Positions 34,449 to 42,146 of a stretch of 64,000 bases of DNA are shown here, piece by piece (the stretch's first letter is position 1; every line of letters begins with the position of its first letter). The notes below the pieces were generated by a model. The model was given only the letters and a program-made list of their open reading frames with translations. It ran no database searches and was not told where the DNA came from. The stretch is taken from the NCBI GenBank assembly GCA_018716285.1, contig DVKD01000027.1, positions 101,209-165,208 on the forward strand, given 5' to 3'. The position numbers and the translations under genes are program-made. Source of the stretch: Candidatus Merdivicinus faecavium (GTDB lineage: Bacteria; Bacillota; Clostridia; Oscillospirales; Ruminococcaceae).

Positions 34449-34712
34449 TTATTCGTCGTCTTCGAGCGAGGTAGTCGGCACATAGTTGAGCCGCCGGTCG
34501 CGGATGACCCCGATTTCGTCGCTCTCGATCAGCTTGTAGCGGCCCTTGGCAAAGTCCTCAACGGCCAGCTGGACCGGCTTTTCGAGGAGGATTTCGTGCT
34601 TGTCGTCGGCCTGCTGGGCGATTTCGCGGGCGCGCTTGGCGACGGCGACAACCAGGGAGTAGTAGCTCTGGCCGGGTTTGAGAAGTTCGGGAACGGAAGG
34701 TCTATGCATCAT
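34449..34712 (-). CDS. rpoZ: RNA polymerase omega subunit
   Basis: 87 residues, [20 protein letters not shown] start, VVAVAKRAREIA helix (the conserved AKRAR-type omega motif) near residue 25 and KPVQLAVEDFAKGRYKL near 50. An acidic tail is normal for Firmicutes. Two adjacent ATG codons at 34712; overlaps the end of gmk by 11 bases, an arrangement (gmk-rpoZ) conserved in Firmicutes. Confidence 0.93.
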   Translation of the reverse strand: MMHRPSVPELLKPGQSYYSLVVAVAKRAREIAQQADDKHEILLEKPVQLAVEDFAKGRYKLIESDEIGVIRDRRLNYVPTTSLEDDE

Positions 34713-35313
34713 AACGTAACACCTCATCAATCATTGTTTTCCGGTTTGCAGTTTTGATCTTTTCAGCGGCGAAGATCGCCTTGAGCTCGTCTACGGCGTC
34801 CTCGAGCCGGTCGTTTACCACGATGTAGTCGTAGTCGTAGGCGGCCTGCATCTCCTGGCGCGCGGTCTCGAGGCGGCGGCTGACCGTCTCCATATCCTCG
34901 GTCTGGCGGCCGAGCAGGCGGCGGCGCAGCTCGTCGAAGCTCGGGGGGAGGACGAAGACGAGGACGGCCTCCGGGCATTTCTCCCGGATCTGGAGCCCGC
35001 CCTGCACCTCGATCTCGAGGATGACGTTCTCCCCCCGCTCCAGCCGCTCGTAGACCGGGCCGCGCGGGGTGCCGTAGTAGTTGCCGCAGTAGCAGGCATG
35101 CTCGAGGATCTCATCCTGGGAAAGCCTCTGCTCAAAGTCCTCCCTGCTGAGGAAGTAATAATGTACGCCGTCCTCCTCGCCGGGACGGGGGGCGCGGGTG
35201 GTCGCCGAGACCGATAGGAAGGCGTCCCCTCCGCTTGCGAAAAATTCCTTCAGGACAGTCCCCTTCCCGCAGCCCGAAGGCCCGGAGAAGACCATCAAAA
35301 CGCCTCTACTCAT
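34702..35313 (-). CDS. gmk: Guanylate kinase
   Basis: Phosphorylates GMP to GDP. 203 residues with P-loop [16 protein letters not shown] near 9, the GMP-binding [19 protein letters not shown] near 35, and [16 protein letters not shown] near 95. A longer in-frame extension exists upstream but AGGAGG supports the ATG at 35313. Overlaps the remA stop by eight bases. Confidence 0.95.
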   Translation of the reverse strand: MSRGVLMVFSGPSGCGKGTVLKEFFASGGDAFLSVSATTRAPRPGEEDGVHYYFLSREDFEQRLSQDEILEHACYCGNYYGTPRGPVYERLERGENVILEIEVQGGLQIREKCPEAVLVFVLPPSFDELRRRLLGRQTEDMETVSRRLETARQEMQAAYDYDYIVVNDRLEDAVDELKAIFAAEKIKTANRKTMIDEVLRYDA

Positions 35314-35575
35314 CTGCATCAGCCTCCTCTTCCATTTCATCGCTCTGCACAAAGCGGTTGGCGACCGTTTCCGGCTGGATGGCGGACAGGATGACGTGCC
35401 CGCTGTCCATGACGATAACCGCCCGGGTGCGGCGGCCATAGGTGGCGTCGATCAGCTGCCCGGAATCCCGGGCGTCCTGGATAATCCGCTTGATGGGGGC
35501 GGATTCCGGGCTGACAATGGTGATGATCCGGCTTGCCGACACCATGTTGCCGAATCCGATGTTGATTAGCCGCAT
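35306..35575 (-). CDS. remA: RemA-type DNA-binding regulator (DUF370)
   Basis: 89 residues with the invariant start [20 protein letters not shown], then [33 protein letters not shown] and [14 protein letters not shown]. In Bacillus RemA forms ring-shaped oligomers that wrap DNA and activates matrix and osmoprotection genes. The gene order yicC-remA-gmk-rpoZ is conserved. The acidic tail ([10 protein letters not shown]) is variable in the family. Confidence 0.94.
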   Translation of the reverse strand: MRLINIGFGNMVSASRIITIVSPESAPIKRIIQDARDSGQLIDATYGRRTRAVIVMDSGHVILSAIQPETVANRFVQSDEMEEEADADE

Positions 35576-35584
35576 ACTGTCCTC

Positions 35585-36463
35585 CTATTCAATGTTCTGG
35601 ATCTGCTCGCGGATCTTTTCGATCTCCGACTTGATCTCGACGACGATCCGCGCCATCCCGGCGTCCTGGGCCTTGGAGCCGATGGTGTTGGCCTCCCGGT
35701 TCATTTCCTGGACCAGGAAGTCGAGCTTTTTGCCGGCAGGCCCGCCGGCGTCGAGCATCCCCGCAAACTGGGAAAGGTGGCTGCGCAGCCGGACCGTTTC
35801 CTCGTCGACCGCGACCTTGTCCGCGAAGATGGCGGCCTCGGTGATGAGGCGGCTCTCGTCGACCTGCGCGTCCTGCAAAAGCTCGGACACCTTGGCATAC
35901 AGCCGGTCGTAGTAGGCTTTCTGCCGCTGCGGCGCGCAGGCCTCGATCTCGCCCACCAGCTCCCCGATGCGGGAAAGCCGGCCGGTCAGGTCCTCGAGGA
36001 GCTTCTCCCCCTCCGCCAGCCGCATCCGCTCAAAGGCGGCGATCGCCTCCTCCATCACGGCTGAAACGGCGGCCGCGGCGGCTTCCTCGTCGATCTCGGC
36101 CCGATGGACGGTGAAGAGGTCCGGCAGGCGGATGACATCGGAGAGGGCCAGGTCGTCGGTGAGGCCCGCCCGCTCCCCCGCCGCGCGGAGGGCGGAAAGG
36201 CAGCGGAGGAGCGCCTCCTCGTCGACCGTCACGACGGTATCCTGCCCGCCCTGGGCGGTCATCGTGAGCTGGATCTCGGTCTTGCCGCGGCTGACGGCGG
36301 CCTGCATCTGCTTTTTGAGGCTGTCCTCCAGAAAGGAGAAGGCCTTCGGCAGCCGGACGGCGCACTCAAAATAGCGGTGGTTGACCGATTTGAGCTCGAC
36401 CGTGATATCAAAGCCGGCGCCGCTGCCCTGCGCCCGCCCGTAGCCGGTCATACTTTTCAGCAT
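35585..36463 (-). CDS. YicC family endoribonuclease
   Basis: 292 residues. Starts MLKSMTGYGRAQG, the family hallmark, followed by VELKSVNHRYFE near 26 and C-terminal QEMNREANTIGSKAQDA near 248 and VVEIKSEIEKIREQIQNIE at the end. YicC/YloC proteins are manganese-dependent endoribonucleases acting on small and messenger RNAs. First gene of the long minus-strand block that ends at mtnN, with an own promoter just upstream. Confidence 0.93.
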   Translation of the reverse strand: MLKSMTGYGRAQGSGAGFDITVELKSVNHRYFECAVRLPKAFSFLEDSLKKQMQAAVSRGKTEIQLTMTAQGGQDTVVTVDEEALLRCLSALRAAGERAGLTDDLALSDVIRLPDLFTVHRAEIDEEAAAAAVSAVMEEAIAAFERMRLAEGEKLLEDLTGRLSRIGELVGEIEACAPQRQKAYYDRLYAKVSELLQDAQVDESRLITEAAIFADKVAVDEETVRLRSHLSQFAGMLDAGGPAGKKLDFLVQEMNREANTIGSKAQDAGMARIVVEIKSEIEKIREQIQNIE

Positions 36464-36515
36464 GATTGCATCATTCCTTTATCATCCGCATACGCGGATC
36501 GAACTTTATGAAACC

Positions 36516-36524
36516 AGTATAGCA
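36516..36524 (-). promoter_or_regulatory. Extended -10 promoter in front of the yicC-remA-gmk block
   Basis: TGTGCTATACT on the minus strand: a TATACT -10 with the TGn extension. No clear -35 (GCCCGC). The surrounding GAAAATGTGCTATACTGGT is the same as in front of the HD-domain gene near 54190, which supports it as a genuine promoter. Start of the block's transcript about 40 bases before yicC. Confidence 0.65.
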
Positions 36525-36604
36525 CATTTTCCCGCGGGGCGGGCTGTTTTGTTCACAGATTGTTCAGAAAATTCATTCTATCTTTACTTTCAGCCCGCCG
36601 GAAA

Positions 36605-38200
36605 TCAGCGGCCCGCCTTCCATTCCAGGTATTCGTCGTAGGTGGAGAGGCGGTCGACGAGGCCATTCGGGGTAAACTCCATGATGCGGTTGGCGACCGT
36701 CTGGATGAACTCGTGGTCGTAGGAGGAAAAGAGGACGACCCCCTTGAAGGCGGTCAGCCCGTTGTTGACGGCGGTGATCGACTCGAGGTCGAGGTGGTTG
36801 GTCGGCTGGTCAAGCAGAAGGACGTTCGACCCGAACATCATCATCCGGGAGAGCATGCAGCGCACCTTCTCGCCGCCCGAGAGGACCTCGACCGGCTTGA
36901 AGACGTCGTCCCCGGAAAAGAGCATCTTGCCTAAGAACCCGCGCAGGTAGCTCTCGAGCGCCTCGGGCGGCGCGTACTGCCGCAGCCAGTCGAGGATGGA
37001 GAGGGTGCAGCCGTCGAAATATTCGGAATTGTCCTTGGGAAAGTAGGAGCGGCTGGTGCTCACACCCCACTTGAAGCTCCCCTCGTCCGGCTCGATCTCC
37101 TCCATGAGGATGCGGAAGAGGGTGGTGACGGCGATTTCATTCTCCCCGACAAAGCCGACCTTGTCCCCGCGGTTCAAGCGGAAGGAGACCCTGTCGAGCA
37201 CCTTGACCCCGTCGATGGTCTTGGAGAGGTCCTTCACCTCGAGGATCTCCTTGCCCGGCTCCCGGTCCATCGAAAAGCCGACGAAGGGGTATCGCCGGGA
37301 CGAGGCGGGCATCTCCTCGACGGCGAGCTTCTCAAGCAGCTTGCGGCGGGAGGTCGCCTGGCGGGATTTGGACTTGTTGGCGGAGAAGCGGGCGACAAAG
37401 TCCTGGAGGTCTTTGATCTTCTCCTCGACCTTGCGGTTCTGCTCCCTGATGAGCCGCTGCATGAGCTGGCTCGACTCGTACCAGAAGTCGTAGTTGCCGA
37501 CGTAGATCTTGATCTGGTTGTAATCGACGTCGACGATGTGGGTGCAGACGTTGTTCAGAAAATGGCGGTCGTGGGAGACGACGATGACCGTCCCCTCGTA
37601 GTCCATGAGGAAGTCCTCGAGCCAGGTGATGGAGTCGTTGTCGAGGTGGTTTGTGGGCTCGTCGAGCAGGATGATGTCGGGGCGGCCGAAGAGCGCCTGG
37701 GCGAGCAGCACCTTGACCTTCTGCTTGACCGGCAGGCTGCCCATCTGCGCCTCCAGCAGGGAGAGGTCGAGCCCCAGGCCCTGCAGGAGCTTGCCCGCCT
37801 CGGTCTCGGCCTCCCAGCCGCCCATCTCGGCAAATTCGGCCTCCAGCTCGGAGGCGAGGATGCCGTCCTCCTCGGTGAAGTCCTCCTTGAGGTAGAGGGC
37901 GTCCTTCTGCTTCATGACCTCGTACATCCGGCGGTTTCCCATCATGATGGTGTCGAGGACGGTGAATTCGTCAAAGGCAAAATGGTCCTGCTTGAGGACG
38001 GACATCCGGTTTTTGGCGTCGACGGTGACCGAGCCGCCGGACGGCTCGAGCTCGCCCGACAGGATGCGGAGGAAGGTCGATTTCCCGGCGCCGTTTGCGC
38101 CGATGACGCCGTAGCAGTTGCCTTCGAGGAATTTGAGGTCGACGTTTTTGAAGAGGGCCTGGCCGTTGAAGCTCAGGCTCAGGTTGGAAACAGTAATCAT
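36605..38200 (-). CDS. ABC-F family ATPase (YkpA/YbiT-like) with degenerate motifs
   Basis: 531 residues, two fused nucleotide-binding domains and no membrane segments, the ABC-F layout; such proteins act at the ribosomal E site. NBD1: Walker A GANGAGKST near 36, Walker B LLDEPTNHLD near 180, but the signature reads GSLPVKQKVKVLL instead of LSGGQ. Linker 245-300. NBD2: Walker A GENEIAVTTLF lacks the usual lysine, signature LSGGEKVRC is intact, Walker B LLDQPTNHLD has Gln for the catalytic Glu and the switch reads SYDHEF. Some of these changes may be shared by its subfamily. Single gene with own promoter. Confidence 0.88.
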   Translation of the reverse strand: MITVSNLSLSFNGQALFKNVDLKFLEGNCYGVIGANGAGKSTFLRILSGELEPSGGSVTVDAKNRMSVLKQDHFAFDEFTVLDTIMMGNRRMYEVMKQKDALYLKEDFTEEDGILASELEAEFAEMGGWEAETEAGKLLQGLGLDLSLLEAQMGSLPVKQKVKVLLAQALFGRPDIILLDEPTNHLDNDSITWLEDFLMDYEGTVIVVSHDRHFLNNVCTHIVDVDYNQIKIYVGNYDFWYESSQLMQRLIREQNRKVEEKIKDLQDFVARFSANKSKSRQATSRRKLLEKLAVEEMPASSRRYPFVGFSMDREPGKEILEVKDLSKTIDGVKVLDRVSFRLNRGDKVGFVGENEIAVTTLFRILMEEIEPDEGSFKWGVSTSRSYFPKDNSEYFDGCTLSILDWLRQYAPPEALESYLRGFLGKMLFSGDDVFKPVEVLSGGEKVRCMLSRMMMFGSNVLLLDQPTNHLDLESITAVNNGLTAFKGVVLFSSYDHEFIQTVANRIMEFTPNGLVDRLSTYDEYLEWKAGR

Positions 38201-38232
38201 GGCAGGTTCCTTTCATCAGTGCATTTCCGTCT

Positions 38233-38261
38233 ATTGTAGCACATTTCAGCCGGAATGGGAA
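38233..38261 (-). promoter_or_regulatory. Promoter of the ABC-F gene
   Basis: Extended -10 TGTGCTACAAT on the minus strand, with TTCCCA 17 bases upstream as a weak -35. It lies inside the last codons of the upstream GNAT gene region. Confidence 0.55.
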
Positions 38262-38905
38262 GGGGTCGGCGCGATTTTTCGGGGGCGCAGGACATGCCAG
38301 AGATCATTCCCGGCGAATCCGCAGCTCCGGTAGAGCCGTTCCGGGCGGCAGGGGTCGTCTGCCCGGCCCGAAACCGTCGCAAACCGGGCGATCCCCTGCT
38401 TCTGCCCCAGCAGCCGGTTCACGATCGCCCGCCCCACCCCTCTCCGGCGGTATTCCGGCAGGACCTGGATCCATTCGAGGATGAGCTCCCCCGCCTCGGG
38501 GTCGTAATCGGCGATGCCGCAGCCCATCAGCCGCCCGGTATCCGCGTCCGCCGCCATCACCCAGAGGGCAGGGTCGTAGACCGCAGTGCGCTGGTACCCC
38601 TCGATCTGCGCCGCATCCACCCGGATGTCCGCATAGGAGGCGTTGATGATCCGCACGATCTCCCCCGTCTGTTCCGGGCCGGCCGTTTGCAGGAGGATCC
38701 CCGCCGGCGCTTCCCGCCCCACCTCCTTCAGGTCGTGGAGCAGGCGGAAATACCGGCAGTCCTCCCATTCGGCGAGCAGGGCCGGATCAAAATCGCGGTC
38801 ATGGAGGACCCGGAGGCCGGGCGGCGGCGTGAAAATTCCGGCCTTCCAGTACGGGAGGGAGAGGGTCCCGCACGGGTCGGCGAGGTATTCGGCAAGGTTC
38901 GGCAT
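38246..38905 (-). CDS. GNAT family N-acetyltransferase
   Basis: 219 residues. N-terminal extension MPNLAEYLADPCGTLSLPYW is typical of a Clostridial GNAT group. The acetyl-CoA site is in LEWIQVLPEYRRRGVGRAIV near residue 150, followed by a conserved SCGFAGNDLWHVL end. Acceptor unknown. ATG at 38905 with AAAGGAG, 67 bases after the ThuA-like gene; a terminator lies between them. Confidence 0.85.
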   Translation of the reverse strand: MPNLAEYLADPCGTLSLPYWKAGIFTPPPGLRVLHDRDFDPALLAEWEDCRYFRLLHDLKEVGREAPAGILLQTAGPEQTGEIVRIINASYADIRVDAAQIEGYQRTAVYDPALWVMAADADTGRLMGCGIADYDPEAGELILEWIQVLPEYRRRGVGRAIVNRLLGQKQGIARFATVSGRADDPCRPERLYRSCGFAGNDLWHVLRPRKIAPTPSHSG

Positions 38906-38928
38906 TCTGCTGCTCCTTTCAAATAATA

Positions 38929-38959
38929 AAGGCGGGAAAGCCGGCAAAGGCTTCCCCGC
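38929..38959 (-). terminator. Terminator after the ThuA-like gene
   Basis: On the minus strand GCGGGGAAGCC pairs with GGCTTTCCCGC (one mismatch) and is followed by CTTTATT. It lies before the GNAT gene, so GNAT depends on read-through or an unseen promoter. Confidence 0.7.
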
Positions 38960-38971
38960 GCGCATCGCTTT

Positions 38972-39703
38972 TTACTTTTGGATGATCGGGTCCGGATGGT
39001 GGCCGTAGACGATCTTGGGGGTGTCCGCCGCGGGCGCCGCCCAGCGGACCGCGTTGGTGATGACCTTCTGAATCTCGGGCTGATGGTAGATCGGGAAGGT
39101 CTCGTGGCCGGGCTGGAAGTAGAAGATGTGGCCCTTGCCGCGGGTGAAGGTGCAGCCGCTGCGGAAGACCTCGCCGCCCTCGAACCAGCTGATGAAAATC
39201 TGCTCGTCCGGCTGGGGGATGTTGAAGTGCTCGCCGTAGGTCTCCTCATGCTCGATGATGATGTGGCTGTCCAGACCCTTCAGGATGGGGTGGCCGGGGT
39301 TCACTGCCCAGAGGATCTCCTTCTCCCCCGCTTCCCGCCATCTGAGGTCGACCGAGGTGGTACCGCAGATCTTGTGGAAGATCTTGGAGGCGTGGCCGGA
39401 ATGGAGGACGATGAGCCCCATGCCGTCCATAATGCGGCGGTGCACCCGCTCGACAATTTCGTCGGAGACGAGGTGATGGGCGCAGTGCCCCCACCAGATG
39501 AGGACGTCGGTGTTGTTTAAGACCTCCTCAGTGAGGCCGTGCTCCGGCATTTCGAGGGTGGCGGTGCCCGCCTCAATGTCAGCTTCCTTGTTTAAAAACG
39601 CGGCGATCGTGCCGTGGATGCCGTCGGGGTAGATTTCCGCCACCTCCGGCATTTCCTTTTCGTGCTTGAATTCATTCCAGACCGTTACGCGGATCTTTTC
39701 CAT
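38972..39703 (-). CDS. ThuA-like (trehalose utilisation) glutamine amidotransferase-fold protein
   Basis: 243 residues. Starts with [15 protein letters not shown], then [13 protein letters not shown] near 84, [17 protein letters not shown] near 115 (the SGH turn where a class I amidotransferase has its nucleophile; no cysteine here) and a late [19 protein letters not shown]. ThuA family proteins are linked to sugar metabolism, but the reaction is unknown for this branch. The start at 39703 has GGAAGGAT. Own promoter overlaps the terminator of the preceding gene. Confidence 0.85.
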   Translation of the reverse strand: MEKIRVTVWNEFKHEKEMPEVAEIYPDGIHGTIAAFLNKEADIEAGTATLEMPEHGLTEEVLNNTDVLIWWGHCAHHLVSDEIVERVHRRIMDGMGLIVLHSGHASKIFHKICGTTSVDLRWREAGEKEILWAVNPGHPILKGLDSHIIIEHEETYGEHFNIPQPDEQIFISWFEGGEVFRSGCTFTRGKGHIFYFQPGHETFPIYHQPEIQKVITNAVRWAAPAADTPKIVYGHHPDPIIQK

Positions 39704-39744
39704 AGCAACCATCCTTCCAAAGCTGTAATCGTTTTCACAACCCC

Positions 39745-39790
39745 ATTTTAGCACGTTTCCCGGCGGTTGTCAATCCAAACCGCCGGGAAA
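39745..39790 (-). promoter_or_regulatory. ThuA promoter embedded in a 13-bp terminator-like hairpin
   Basis: TTGACA (39768-39773), 17 bases, TAAAAT (39745-39750) on the minus strand, with TGC extension. The stem TTTCCCGGCGGTT (39756-39768) and its exact complement (39778-39790) puts most of the -35 in the nine-base loop. The hairpin is the only candidate end signal for the aminopeptidase gene upstream; no T-run follows. Confidence 0.75.
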
Positions 39791-39835
39791 ATCTTAATAA
39801 AAATGGACGCTGTAAATCGGTGTTTTCAGACAAAA

Positions 39836-41629
39836 TCAGCCGCGGGAGACCGGGGCGGTGTATTTCTCAAGCCACTTGCGCGCCCGCTCGCTGACCAGGG
39901 GGGAGATCTCCGCCCGGACCCGCTCATGGTAGCGGTTGAGCCACATAATCTCGCTGTCGGAGAGGAGGCTTAAATCGAGGCAGTTTACGTCGATGGGGAC
40001 GAGGGTGAAGTTTTCAAAGCGCATCATCTGGCCGTACTCGGTCATCTCGCCCTTGACTACCCGGACGACGTTCTCGGTGCGGATGCCGTGCTCGCCCTCC
40101 CGGTAGACGCCGGGCTCGACGGTGACGACCATCCCCTCCTCGAGCTTGACCGGGGAGCCGAAGCCCTGCGGGCCCTCGTGGACGTTTAACATAAAGCCGA
40201 CCCCGTGGCCGGTGCCGCAGCGGTAGTCGAGGCCCTCGCGCCAGAAGTACTGGCGGGAGAGGACGTCGAGCTGGCTGCCGCTCGCGCCGTACTTGAAGAC
40301 CGCCTCCATCAGGGCGATGGAGCCCTTGAGGGTGATGGTGAAGTCGTGGCGCTCGGTCTCATTGATGGGGCCGAGGGCGAAGGTGCGGGTGGTGTCGGTG
40401 GTGCCGTCGAGGTACTGCCCGCCGCTGTCGATGAGGAGCATCCCCTCTTTGGCGAGGGGGGCGGAGCCCTCCGCCTTGGGGGCGTAGTGCATCATGGCGG
40501 CGTTGGCGCGGTAGGCGACGATGGCGCCGAAGCTGTCGCCGCGGTTTAAGGGCTGGGCGCGGCGGAATTCGCCGAGCTTTTCGGAGCAGGCGTACTCGGT
40601 GAGGGGCGTGCCCTTTTCGAGCTCCTCAAAGAGCCAGCCGTAGAACTCGGCGAGGGCGCAGCCGTCCTTGCGGTAGGCGTTTGCGGTGTTGCGGTTCTCC
40701 ACCTCGTTCTTGCAGGCTTTCAGCATAAAGATGGGGTCCTCGCCGGGGACGGCGGTGAGGGCGGCGTTTTCCTCGACGGCAGTGAGCAGGGCGGAGTTGA
40801 GCTCCTTCTCGTCGCAGAGGACGCGGGCCTTCTCTTCGGTCCGGGCGAGGAAATCGTAGATCTCCTCATACCCGCGCAGCGCGACCCCCTCCTCCGCGAG
40901 GGCGGCGGCGAGGGCGGCGGGGATGCGGCCCTGATCGGTGAAGAGGACGGCCTCTTCCGGCCCGGCGTAGGCGTAGGCGATGACGACAGGGTTATTCTCG
41001 ACGTCGTTTGCGCGGATGTTGAAGAGCCAGGCGATGTTGTCGAGCTTGCTCACGACGATGGCGTCGGCCGAAAGGGCGGAGAGCTTCTCCCGCAGGGCGG
41101 AAAGCTTTTCCGCAGCGCTCTGGCCGGTGTAGCAGGTGTCGAGCTGCCAGGCCTCGGTAAAGACGTCGGCGGGGCGGCCGTCGGTTTCCCACAGCTCGTT
41201 TGCGTAATCGACGGCGATGTCGACCCGGATCCCCTTTTTGGAGAATCCGCCGCGCATCTTTTTCAGTTCCGCGGCCGAAAAGAGGCGGCCGTTGAGCCCG
41301 ACGGTGCTGCCCTCGGGCAGGTTTTCGGCGAGGTAGCCGGACGGCGTGGGGCAGCCGGCGTCCGACGCGCGGAAGAGGACCGCCTCGCTGCCCTCCAGCT
41401 CGTGGCCCGCCTGGACGTAGTAGCGGCCGTCGGTCCAGAGGCCGCTCATCTCTCTGGTGATGACAAAGGTCCCGGCGCTGCCGGAAAAGCCGGAGACGTA
41501 GGCGCGGGTCTTCCAGTGGTCGGATACATACTCGCTCATGTGGGGGTCGGCGCTCGGGATGATGACGGCATCGATGCCGCCCTCGGCCATCCGCGCGCGG
41601 ATGCGGGAAATTTTTTCATTGACTGTCAT
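39836..41629 (-). CDS. Aminopeptidase P family (M24) metallopeptidase
   Basis: 597 residues: two creatinase-like N-terminal domains (AVIIPSADPHMSEYVSDHW near 24 and a second repeat near 190) and a C-terminal pita-bread catalytic domain with metal ligands in LLIDSGGQYLDGTTDTTRTF near 420, GTGHGVGFMLNVHEGPQ near 495 and VTVEPGVYREG near 525. Full-length bacterial/eukaryotic APP2-like architecture; removes N-terminal residues before proline. ATG at 41629 with AGGAGG; an in-frame upstream start was rejected. Confidence 0.94.
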   Translation of the reverse strand: MTVNEKISRIRARMAEGGIDAVIIPSADPHMSEYVSDHWKTRAYVSGFSGSAGTFVITREMSGLWTDGRYYVQAGHELEGSEAVLFRASDAGCPTPSGYLAENLPEGSTVGLNGRLFSAAELKKMRGGFSKKGIRVDIAVDYANELWETDGRPADVFTEAWQLDTCYTGQSAAEKLSALREKLSALSADAIVVSKLDNIAWLFNIRANDVENNPVVIAYAYAGPEEAVLFTDQGRIPAALAAALAEEGVALRGYEEIYDFLARTEEKARVLCDEKELNSALLTAVEENAALTAVPGEDPIFMLKACKNEVENRNTANAYRKDGCALAEFYGWLFEELEKGTPLTEYACSEKLGEFRRAQPLNRGDSFGAIVAYRANAAMMHYAPKAEGSAPLAKEGMLLIDSGGQYLDGTTDTTRTFALGPINETERHDFTITLKGSIALMEAVFKYGASGSQLDVLSRQYFWREGLDYRCGTGHGVGFMLNVHEGPQGFGSPVKLEEGMVVTVEPGVYREGEHGIRTENVVRVVKGEMTEYGQMMRFENFTLVPIDVNCLDLSLLSDSEIMWLNRYHERVRAEISPLVSERARKWLEKYTAPVSRG

Positions 41630-41690
41630 AGCTTTGGTCCTCCTGTACCGGACAGAATTCACATGGCGGCCTGGCCGCCTGTCTGCTATC

Positions 41691-41719
41691 AGTATAGCAT
41701 CATTTCACCCCAAATACAA
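41691..41719 (-). promoter_or_regulatory. Promoter of the aminopeptidase P gene
   Basis: TTGTAT, 17 bases, TATACT with TGC extension on the minus strand. The leader contains the GC-only palindrome GGCGGCCTGGCCGCC at 41665-41679. Confidence 0.7.
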
Positions 41720-41815
41720 GGCCGCCCGACGCCCCTTGCCGGCAGAATTGGAGATTTTCTCCAAATAAATCCGCCCGGACGGCGCAAGTTTGTTCAGAGA
41801 AAGGGGCGCTTTTTG

Positions 41816-41844
41816 TTGACACAGGCTACGCTTTTCGCTATAAT
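41816..41844 (+). promoter_or_regulatory. Strong sigma-A promoter of the feo operon
   Basis: Consensus TTGACA and TATAAT with exactly 17 bases between, the best promoter in the window. A promoter this strong in front of an iron transporter is expected to be repressed in iron-replete cells. Confidence 0.9.
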
Positions 41845-41847
41845 AAA

Positions 41848-41869
41848 TTTGTAACCTATAGCTAACAAA
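41848..41869 (+). promoter_or_regulatory. Candidate metal-regulator operator in the feo promoter
   Basis: A 22-base imperfect palindrome, TTTGTAACC-TATA-GCTAACAAA (18 of 22 positions symmetrical), starts three bases after the -10 and covers the transcription start. The position fits a repressor such as a DtxR/IdeR- or Fur-family protein; the half-site GTTAGC/GTAACC is closer to DtxR-type boxes. Assignment is inference. Confidence 0.5.
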
Positions 41870-41888
41870 CCCGTTTGGAGGCATATCT

Positions 41889-42146
41889 ATGACATTGGAC
41901 GAACTCAAACCCGGAAACAGCGCCGTCATCTCGGCGGTCGGAGGGGAAGGCGCGCTGCGCCGCCGGCTGCTGGATATGGGGCTGACCCCCAAGACCCGCG
42001 TCGCGGTCCGCAAGGTCGCGCCGATGGGCGACCCCATCGAGCTGTACCTGCGCAGCTACGTCCTCACCATCCGCAAGGACGACGCCGCGAACATCACGCT
42101 GTCAGACGAGAGCGTCTCCCCCGTCAAAAAGGAGGGGACGGCATGA
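41889..42146 (+). CDS. feoA: Ferrous iron transport protein FeoA
   Basis: 85-residue SH3-like protein that assists FeoB. MTLDELKPGNSAVISAV start, GEGALRRRLLDMGLTPKTRV near 20 (the conserved RRLLDMG motif), PMGDPIELYLRSYVLTIRK near 45. GGAGG precedes the ATG. Stop overlaps the feoB start (ATGA), so both are translationally coupled. Confidence 0.95.
   Translation: MTLDELKPGNSAVISAVGGEGALRRRLLDMGLTPKTRVAVRKVAPMGDPIELYLRSYVLTIRKDDAANITLSDESVSPVKKEGTA

Noticed and set aside
33067..34485. A 472-codon plus-strand frame opposite priA
   Set aside because: Antisense shadow; PriA motifs are unambiguous on the minus strand.
41731..41812. Possible plus-strand terminator (CGCCCCTT with AAGGGGCG, then CTTTTTG) before feo
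   Set aside because: The loop would be more than 60 bases and there is no plus-strand gene upstream to end.
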